A stretch of DNA of 64,000 nt from Allobaculum sp. Allo2 (GTDB lineage: Bacteria > Bacillota_I > Bacilli_A > Erysipelotrichales > Erysipelotrichaceae): NCBI RefSeq assembly GCF_022701175.1, contig NZ_CP078088.1:992001-1056000 (forward strand), written 5' to 3'. Shown one piece after another: positions 58,454-64,000 of the stretch (within the stretch, counting starts at the first letter, position 1; the number at the start of each line of letters is the position of its first letter). The position numbers and the translations under genes are program-made. The notes below the pieces were generated by a model that ran no database searches, was not told where the DNA came from, and worked only from the letters and a program-made list of their open reading frames with translations.

Positions 58454-58744
58454 ATGAGCAGCGCTAAAAGCAAAGGGAAAACCACACCTGAGAAAAAGAA
58501 AAAATGAGCCCGGAATCCTGCAAGAACATGGAGGATCTGGCTCAGTTCATTTCCCAGATGAAATTTACCAAAAGACTTTTGGCGGTGTAAGTGAGCTGAG
58601 CGTATGGCGTCAGATGGAAGAATTGCAGAAAGCCTATCGAACCGTCATGGCGTGTCAGGAATCGTACTACCGAGCTTTGCTGGATGAAAAAGATCTGGAA
58701 ATCCAGAAACTCAAAAGCAGCGATTCCTCTTCGCTTAGCGAATA
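58454..58744 (+). CDS. Small helical protein of the pilus operon, unknown (two frameshifts)
   Basis: ATG at 58454 overlaps the adhesin's last codons and is preceded by the AAAAGGAACG region. Joined across two A-run losses (near 58505 and 58575), it reads MSSAKSKGKTTPEKKKK, then MSPESCKNMEDLAQFISQM, KTFGGVSELSVWRQMEELQK and AYRTVMACQESYYRALLDEK, ending in a Ser-rich tail. About 97 residues, very basic at the start. It is probably an alpha-helical or coiled-coil soluble protein without signal peptide. No family is recognised. Its place between the adhesin and the sipA-like gene makes it part of the pilus transcript, and streptococcal FCT loci have no obvious counterpart known to me. Confidence 0.6.
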
Positions 58745-58780
58745 AAAATTTAAATGCTCCATATAAGAGGTTAGAAATCA

Positions 58781-59337
58781 ATGCAAAAAAGAAAGCAAAA
58801 CCAGTTACCCCGGAAGCAGTGATTGCTCGAAGGCGAAAGGATTTACTGGATCGGCGAGACATCAAATCCTTTCTGACTCGGCTGGCGGGACTAATCCTCT
58901 TCATTTATGTCCTGTTTGGCGTCGTCTTCCGACTCACAATCGTTTCCGGTGATGACATGAAACCTGCACTTCGGTCTGGTGACATTGCTCTGGTCTACTG
59001 CTTTCCCTCGAATTTATGGAACAACGATATCGTTTCCTATGAGGCAAACGGTAAAGTCCGGACCGGAAGAATTGTCGCACGGCCCGGCGATACGGTAGAA
59101 ATTACCGAAGATGCGAAGCTGAAAGTAAATAACGGAACCGTCAGTGAAGGAGAGATTTATTATTCCACCCCTGCATACGATTCAGACGTTACGTACCCAT
59201 TGCTTCTTGGCGACAATGAATATTTCATTTTGAGCGACTTTCGAGAAGGCGCAGCCGACAGCCGGCAGTTTGGCCCTGTTGAGCGGGAAAACATTATTGG
59301 AAAAGTTTCCACGATTCTCCGCCGCGTCTCTCTCTAA
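58781..59337 (+). CDS. sipA: SipA-like signal peptidase homologue lacking the Ser/Lys dyad (one frameshift)
   Basis: About 186 residues. ATG at 58781 behind AGAGGTTAG; one A is lost in the A run at 58785-58790, then MQKKKAKPVTPEAVIARRR. One membrane helix (LAGLILFIYVLFGVVF) precedes the S26 peptidase fold. The catalytic Ser box reads SGDDMKPAL, with Asp59 in place of Ser. The Lys box reads TGRIVARPGD, with Gly96 in place of Lys. Spacing between the two is 37 residues. From memory, streptococcal SipA has Asp48 and Gly85, also 37 apart, and acts in pilus assembly without protease activity. Box D/E text (LGDNEYFILSD, REGAADSRQFGPV) is kept. Placed before the major pilin, as in FCT loci. Confidence 0.88.
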
Positions 59338-59350
59338 ATTCAGCCGCCCT

Positions 59351-59370
59351 TTCAAAGATTTAACTTTGAA
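59351..59370 (+). other. Small hairpin upstream of the major pilin gene
   Basis: TTCAAAG and CTTTGAA form a perfect 7-bp stem with a 6-nt loop in the 120-nt gap between the sipA-like and pilin genes. It may mark mRNA processing or partial termination; evidence is positional only. Confidence 0.4.
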
Positions 59371-59459
59371 TAACAAATCATAAAAAATTTCTCGGAATTT
59401 GGTTTATGTCGGTCCAGGGCTTATACCGATTCATTGAGAAATGTGAAAGAGGAAAGAAA

Positions 59460-60515
59460 ATGAAAAACTTTAAGTCTCTCGCAGCTCTTACAGCAGCAAG
59501 CATGATTTCTCTGGCTAGCGTAGCTACTCCGATCTTCGCAGCTGAGGGCAGTACACCAACATTCAACACAACTTTAACTACTCACGATGGACATCACCCT
59601 GCAACAGCTACAACCTTCTCCTATACGATCACGCCTGCTATAGGTGATTCTGAATGGTCTGAGACGGCTGCTGGAGGTACGATTTTCAACGGTGAAGCTG
59701 CACCCAATCTGCATGTAGAAGCTGATGCAGCTCCAGAAGATGTTGATACTACTAAAAATATTATTGAGTACACCCAGAGCAGGATCGTATGTGACAACGT
59801 AAATGCTTTTAAAGGAGCCGGTGTATTTAAATACACGATCAGCGCTGATGACAAAACTGGTGATAACTACCACGGAGTTACTGTGGATACGAAGACTTAC
59901 GATCTGTATGTAAACGTAGAATGGGAGGGCACCAATAAGGTAATCAAGAGTTATACCTTCAGAAAGGCTGGCACAGACGTAACCGATCCAGCAGGCAAGG
60001 AAGATGACCTCGTGTTTGCGCATGAGTATGATACGCGTCCGCTGACTGTCTCCAAAACTGTAGGTGGTAATCAGGGAGACAAGGCGCAGAAATTTGACTT
60101 CACGCTCACTGTTACGAAAAAGCCTGGACAGACATTCACCATTAAAAGTAATAACAATCAAGAGATTACTCCGGCCACTAGTACAGCAGATGATCAGGTG
60201 ACTTACATCTTCAAACTTGCTGACAGTGAATTCGTAACGATTGACGGTTTGACAGCTGATGATATCTACACAGTAGAAGAGCAGAGAGCTGGGTATGAAG
60301 CAAAACACAGCATTAATGATGCGGCTGATCTCCCTGGATCCAAAGCTGAAAACATTGCAATCAACGATGGACAGGAAGATAAAATCAAATTCACCAACAC
60401 CAAAGATGGTAACGTTCCCACGGGTATCCTGATGACTGCTGCTCCTTATGTAGCTGTAGTTGGTCTGGGCGGTGTATTCGCTGGCATGTTCTTCCGTCGT
60501 AAACGCGAAGACTAA
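59460..60515 (+). CDS. fctA: Major pilin, FctA (T-antigen)-like, sortase-anchored
   Basis: 351 residues, intact. Start chosen at ATG 59460 (MKNFKSLAALTAASMISLAS) behind AGAGGAAAG. The signal peptide ends near FAAEG. Two pilin domains follow. The first has FSYTITPAIG, GVFKYTISADDK and the streptococcal pilin repeat text YHGVTVDTKTYDLYVNVE. The second has AQKFDFTLTVTKK and an E-box YTVEEQRAGY, typical of intramolecular Lys-Asn isopeptide bonds. The C-terminal sorting signal is VPTG, a hydrophobic stretch (AAPYVAVVGLGGVFAG) and RRKRED. It forms the pilus shaft after polymerisation by the sortase downstream. Sequence is AT-richer than the housekeeping genes. Confidence 0.9.
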   Translation: MKNFKSLAALTAASMISLASVATPIFAAEGSTPTFNTTLTTHDGHHPATATTFSYTITPAIGDSEWSETAAGGTIFNGEAAPNLHVEADAAPEDVDTTKNIIEYTQSRIVCDNVNAFKGAGVFKYTISADDKTGDNYHGVTVDTKTYDLYVNVEWEGTNKVIKSYTFRKAGTDVTDPAGKEDDLVFAHEYDTRPLTVSKTVGGNQGDKAQKFDFTLTVTKKPGQTFTIKSNNNQEITPATSTADDQVTYIFKLADSEFVTIDGLTADDIYTVEEQRAGYEAKHSINDAADLPGSKAENIAINDGQEDKIKFTNTKDGNVPTGILMTAAPYVAVVGLGGVFAGMFFRRKRED

Positions 60516-60593
60516 TTTCGGATCATCGAATCTGGAATAGACGAATTCATAAGAAGATTTAGAGCTTCTCATGAACAAAGGAGAAAGAGTTAA

Positions 60594-61366
60594 ATGGACA
60601 GAGCTGCAAAACTGGCCCGGATGGGAGATCGACTGATCAGTTTCATCGCAATGATTCTTGTTCTTTGCATGATGCTGTACGGCGGCTATTCTCTCCTGGA
60701 CAACTGGCGCTTGTCGCAGGCAGGCTTTGGTTCCGATCTGATGAAATACAAACCGGCTCCTGGCCAGTCCTGGTCAATGGATGAACTGGTGGCGATGAAC
60801 AAAGACGTGATCGGATGGATTACGATCGATGATACACATATCGACCAGCCGATTGTTCAGGGCAAGGATGACATGGAATATGTGAATAAGGATCCTCTGG
60901 GAGACTTCTCTCTTTCGGGTTCGATCTTCCTTTCCTGTCTGAACAGCCTGGACTTCTCGGATCCCTATTCGCTGCTGTATGGACATCATATGGAAAACGG
61001 CGGAATGTTCGGAGATCTGACGAAGTTCCTGAAAAAGGACTATTTCGATGATCACAAAACGGGGACGCTGTATTCTCTGGATTCGCAATGGGATATCGAA
61101 GTGTTTGCGGTACTGAAAACTGATGCTGCAGACCCGGACGTATATTCCATTCCGCAGGGAGCTTCGACTCTTGACGGACGATTCCTGGAACGGCTCAAAA
61201 AGACTGCCAGCAGTACCGCGATATCGGCGTAAAGCCGGATCAGCAGATCATTGCTCTTTCGACTTGCTATGACGTTGAAACAAATGGACGCGTCCTTCTC
61301 TTTGGCCGCATCCAGAATAAGCAGGAGGTGAAGAATGCTAATGAAAATTCGTATGAACAAAATTAA
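60594..61366 (+). CDS. Class B-type pilus sortase (one frameshift)
   Basis: About 257 residues; ATG 60594 behind AAAGGAGAAAGAG. N-terminal membrane anchor (LISFIAMILVLCMMLYGGYSLL). The sortase fold shows DVIGWITIDDTHIDQPIVQG, catalytic His in LLYGHHMENGGMFGDL, catalytic Cys in IALSTCYDVE and Arg in NGRVLLFGRI. The one-base loss near 61212 lies between KKTAS and QYRDIGVKP; without repair the Cys and Arg would be lost. The HHMENGGMF pattern is of class B sortases, as for SrtC2 of streptococcal FCT loci. It should polymerise the pilin by transpeptidation at VPTG-type signals. It overlaps the next gene by 32 nt. Confidence 0.9.
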
Positions 61367-62101
61367 GCATCTTCTTCTTGCCGGTCTTCTATTCGTGATG
61401 TCCTTTCAGCCGATTTCGGTTTACGCGGCGTCTTCAGTCGATGTAAACATCCCGGTTTCCACCTTCTTTACGGAAGGAAAACCGAAACCGGGTCCCGAAG
61501 TATCGGTTGTAACGGAATTCCGACTTGAAGCTGTTGACGGCGCACCGCTTCCTCAGAAAACCGTACTTCGCATTAACGGCGAAGGGAAAGACTGGTTTGG
61601 AAATATCACGTATACCGTCCCTGGCGACTACTATTACGTGCTCGTTTCCGATCTGATCGAGGGAGACAACTGTGAACTGCTGATTGAAGACGATACGACG
61701 ATCCGCGTTTCGATCACGAATGGTGAAGACGGCCTGGTGGCTGTCGTGAAGGCCTATCCGTCAATGGATCATGCGGCGTCGGATCAGGCGAAACGCGATA
61801 CCATGCAGGAAATTCAGTACAAGCCGACGATCGACCCGGGCGATGACAGCTCGGACACTTCCTCCGGCTCCAGCAGCGACAAGTCTGATTCAGGCAATAA
61901 GCCAAGTGATTCAGGAAGCAAACCTGGCGGTTCGAATGGATCGGGAAGCAACTCCAGCTCCTCGAATCCCCCACCAAGGGCCATGGACCGAACACTGCCG
62001 CAGCGCTTAGTGCCAACCTTTGGATCTGGATTGCTCTTTCCGCAACGATCATTCTGATCTTCACGCAGAGAAAGCTTTCCCGTGATAAATCGAACCGGTA
62101 A
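61335..62101 (+). CDS. fctB: Minor/basal pilin, FctB-like (one frameshift)
   Basis: About 256 residues; ATG 61335, 6 nt after AGGAGG, inside the sortase gene. Signal peptide MNKIKHLLLAGLLFVMSFQP. One pilin domain (VDVNIPVSTFFTEGKPKPG, ITYTVPGDYYYVLVSD, AVVKAYPSM) is close to FctB/Spy0130-type basal pilins. A long Ser/Asp/Gly/Lys linker (61840-61965) follows. After a lost C near 61972, the end is PTKGHGPNTAAAL, a hydrophobic helix (LWIWIALSATIILIF) and RKLSRDKSNR. It probably anchors the pilus to the wall. Last gene of the pilus operon. Confidence 0.82.
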
Positions 62102-62178
62102 GCGCCGGGCAGAAGAAGAAACAGCCTAAAACGCTTATCCATTTCTATCCGCTTAGTGCGGAACTTAGATGGAAAATC

Positions 62179-62221
62179 AGCAGCTTTCCTAACGTGCTCT
62201 AGCATGAGGAAGGCTGCTTTT
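62179..62221 (+). terminator. Rho-independent terminator of the pilus operon
   Basis: AGCAGCTTTCCT (62179-62190) pairs with AGGAAGGCTGCT (62207-62218), followed by five Ts. Confidence 0.88.
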
Positions 62222-62306
62222 TGCATGCGTTTCTAAACGTTCGCGGATTGAAAATAGAGAATGGCGGCGAAAAAGGTTACGCGCACTGCAGGGGTGGGAG
62301 GGCGGT

Positions 62307-62335
62307 TTGTCAAAAGGAAAATAATCCATTAAGAT
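62307..62335 (+). promoter_or_regulatory. Promoter of gltX
   Basis: TTGTCA at 62307-62312, a 17-nt spacer and TAAGAT at 62330-62335, 24 nt before the start codon. A good sigma-A match. No T-box is seen here. Confidence 0.75.
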
Positions 62336-62359
62336 TTGTATGTTAAGGAGTTGATTGTT

Positions 62360-63819
62360 TTGTCTCGTAAAGTTAGAACTCGTTTTGCCCCATCTCCGAC
62401 TGGCTATATGCACATTGGCAACCTGCGTACAGCTCTGTTTGAGTATCTGATTGCCAAACACGATAACGGCGACTTCCTGCTTCGTATTGAAGATACGGAC
62501 CAGGGACGAAAAGTCGAAGGCGCAGTAGATATTATTTATAAAACTCTGAAAGATGTCGGCCTGAACTGGGACGAAGGACCAGATATCGGCGGCAATTTCG
62601 GACCGTATATTCAGTCTGAGCGTCTTCCTATGTATAAAGGCTATGCCGAAGAACTCGTAAAAACCGGCCATGCCCACTACTGCTTCTGCTCGGAAGAGGA
62701 AATTGAAGCGCAGCGCAAGGAAGCTGAATCCTCGGTATTTCCTTCAAGTTTGACGATCCCTGCAAGCATCTTGATGCCAAGGAAGTGCAGGAGCGTATCG
62801 ATCGCGGTGATCCGTTTGTTATTCGTCAGACCATTTCCAATGTCGGAGAAACATCCTTTGATGACATGGTTTACGGCCACATCGAATTTGACGGCGACCT
62901 GCTCGACGAGCAGATCCTGCTGAAATCCGACGGCTATCCTACGTATAACTTCGCCAACATCATCGATGACCACACGATGGAAATCAGCCACGTTGTTCGC
63001 GGCAACGAATACCTGTCTTCGACCCCGAAATACAACCTGATTTATGACGCGTATGGATGGGAAAGACCTACTTATGTTCACGTTCCGCCCGTAATGAAAG
63101 ATGAGAAGCATAAGCTGTCCAAGCGTAACGGCGATGCGTCCTTCCAGGATCTCGTAGCCAAAGGCTATCTGCCCGCTGCCATTATCAACTACATTGCGCT
63201 GCTGGGCTGGGCACCGCCAACGGAGCAGGAGATCTACACGCTCGAAGAGCTGATCGATGTCTTCGATGTATCCCGCATTTCCCGCTCTCCGGCGATTTTC
63301 GATATCGACAAACTGACCTGGATGAACGGCGTCTATCTGCGCAGCATGGATGAGGATACATACTTTGAAACGGTTAGACCGTATCTGGAAAAAGCTGTCA
63401 AAGGTCCGTATTCCCATCGTGAAATCGCGAAGATCATCCAGCCGCGTATCGATATTCTCAACCAGATCGAAGAGGCTGTTGATTTCTTTGATCAGCCAGG
63501 CGACTACGATCTCGAGATGTATCGTCACAAGAAAATGAAATCCACACCGGAAACGGCCCTGACCGCACTGAAAGCCGCGCGTGAAGCCATTGCCGGTATT
63601 CAGGACTGGACAGAAGAAAACGTTCACGAAACTCTGCTTGCTCTGCCAAAGGAAATGGGCATGAAAAACGGGCAGGTTCTCTGGCCTGTACGTACTGCCG
63701 TATCCGGCAAGCAGTTCACCCCGGGCGGCGCGATTGAAATCGTGCATATCCTGGGCAAAGACGAATCCCTCGCTCGAATTGATCAGGGAATCGCGCGTCT
63801 CGAAGAGGTGCTCGCCTAG
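62360..63819 (+). CDS. gltX: Glutamyl-tRNA synthetase (one frameshift)
   Basis: About 487 residues, normal length. Start chosen at TTG 62360, nine nt after AAGGAG, giving the usual [20 protein letters not shown] with the HIGH-type motif HIGN. The KMSKS motif is KLSKRNGD. A one-base loss near 62738, between AESS and the [13 protein letters not shown]-type text, separates the halves. The enzyme charges tRNA-Glu, and probably tRNA-Gln as well, whose product GatCAB (encoded at 23496-26570) would amidate. No glnS is visible in the window. Essential, so the break is likely an error. Confidence 0.95.
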
Positions 63820-63855
63820 TCGTTTCCTTCAGGAATCGTTCCGACTTAAACCATT

Positions 63856-63891
63856 ACTGTGCTGTATCCTTATGGTATGGCACAGTTTTTT
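63856..63891 (+). terminator. Rho-independent terminator of gltX
   Basis: ACTGTGCTGTATCC pairs with GGTATGGCACAGT around TTAT, followed by six Ts. Confidence 0.88.
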
Positions 63892-63949
63892 CTGTCGGTT
63901 TTACCCGTCCCATCCCAATTCTGCAAATTTTGGAAAGGAGTGAGGATTG

Positions 63950-64000
63950 ATGAGCTGGGAACAGTTTATTCATAACAATTTCTTGATGAAGCTTCTTGCG
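63950..64000 (+). CDS. Start of an unidentified gene, runs off the right edge
   Basis: ATG at 63950 behind GGAAAGGAG with a 9-nt gap. The 17 visible residues, MSWEQFIHNNFLMKLLA, are an amphipathic start followed by the beginning of a hydrophobic stretch. This is compatible with a membrane-anchored protein such as a YbbR/CdaR-type protein, but too little is seen to identify it. Confidence 0.6.
   Translation, partial: MSWEQFIHNNFLMKLLA

Larger units (their letters stand above)
53380..58467 (+). pseudogene. Pilus tip/ancillary adhesin gene interrupted by IS66
   Basis: Start GTG 53380 behind GGAGGG, with signal peptide VTRKKTLRKLSAALLSAAMC. Without the IS (54453-56937 plus one target copy) the product is about 870 residues. 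A Ser/Glu/Asp-rich region (53520-53820) leads to beta domains up to 54452, which rejoin at 56946 in GGGSVYIIDEIQ. Then come two InlB-type repeats (FDNNGGPDLVLQP..YKFLGWS; YNRNCDDNSVQ..YIFLGWT) and a pilin-type beta domain (KFEFHVRVLDSDYKP). The end has VPGG, a hydrophobic stretch (SVLVTGGALGILALAAYSLIF) and a basic tail, like a non-canonical sortase signal. Additional single-base losses near 54345, 56998 and 57527. First gene of the pilus operon, equivalent in place to streptococcal Cpa. Confidence 0.82.

Noticed and set aside
58684-58780. Upstream start for the SipA-like protein
   Set aside because: This part overlaps the end of the small helical protein in another frame. A ribosome site exists before 58781 instead.

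Overview
The window looks like chromosomal DNA of a low-to-mid GC Bacillota (Firmicutes), most likely an Erysipelotrichales-type gut or oral commensal. The reasons are strong AGGAGG ribosome sites, a T-box leader, the pcrA-ligA-camS-gatCAB block, FCT-like pili, and exported proteins carrying DUF5648, InlB-type and BspA-type modules. The taxonomic call is an inference from gene content. No tRNA, rRNA or CRISPR array was found.

Layout. 1-549: 5' part of an alpha/beta hydrolase (minus strand). 1160-1456: small PTS EIIA-like protein. 2265-5412: methionine-type T-box leader followed by the metN-metI-metQ methionine importer. 5610-9058: large exported transglutaminase/Ig/DUF5648 protein. 9232-17185: mixed single genes (unknown membrane protein, HAD phosphatase, VanY-type carboxypeptidase, zinc-ribbon/SH3 protein, rRNA-type methyltransferase, unknown soluble protein, SIS-domain isomerase). 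17698-26570: housekeeping block pcrA, ligA, camS, gatC, gatA, gatB, then an unknown membrane protein. 27560-30047: complete IS66 element with an 8-bp target duplication. 30451-36734: very large exported GH2 beta-galactosidase. 37021-39338: patatin-like lipase and ArdC-N/zincin protein (both minus). 39596-44946: two more exported DUF5648 proteins, one fused to a class-A beta-lactamase-like serine hydrolase, the other carrying two nonsense codons. 45296-49604: marR plus a heterodimeric ABC exporter under a palindromic operator. 50630-51941: RlmD/RlmCD-type rRNA methyltransferase. 53380-62101: pilus operon. 62360-63819: gltX. 63950-64000: start of another gene.

The most interesting region is 53380-62101. 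Its order is large adhesin, small helical protein, SipA-like signal peptidase homologue, FctA-like major pilin, class B sortase, FctB-like minor pilin. This is the order of the streptococcal FCT (T-antigen) pilus islands. The signal peptidase homologue has Asp and Gly where the catalytic Ser and Lys should be, as in streptococcal SipA. A second IS66 copy (54453-56937) with its own 8-bp target duplication interrupts the adhesin gene.

Caution for the reader: most long genes here, including essential single-copy ones (pcrA, ligA, gatCAB, gltX), are broken by single-base losses, usually in short homopolymers. More than 50 sites can be inferred, and in every plus-strand gene checked the shift is in the same direction. 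This looks like uncorrected sequencing error, not pseudogenisation. Genes are therefore annotated over their full inferred span, with approximate shift positions given where they could be resolved.
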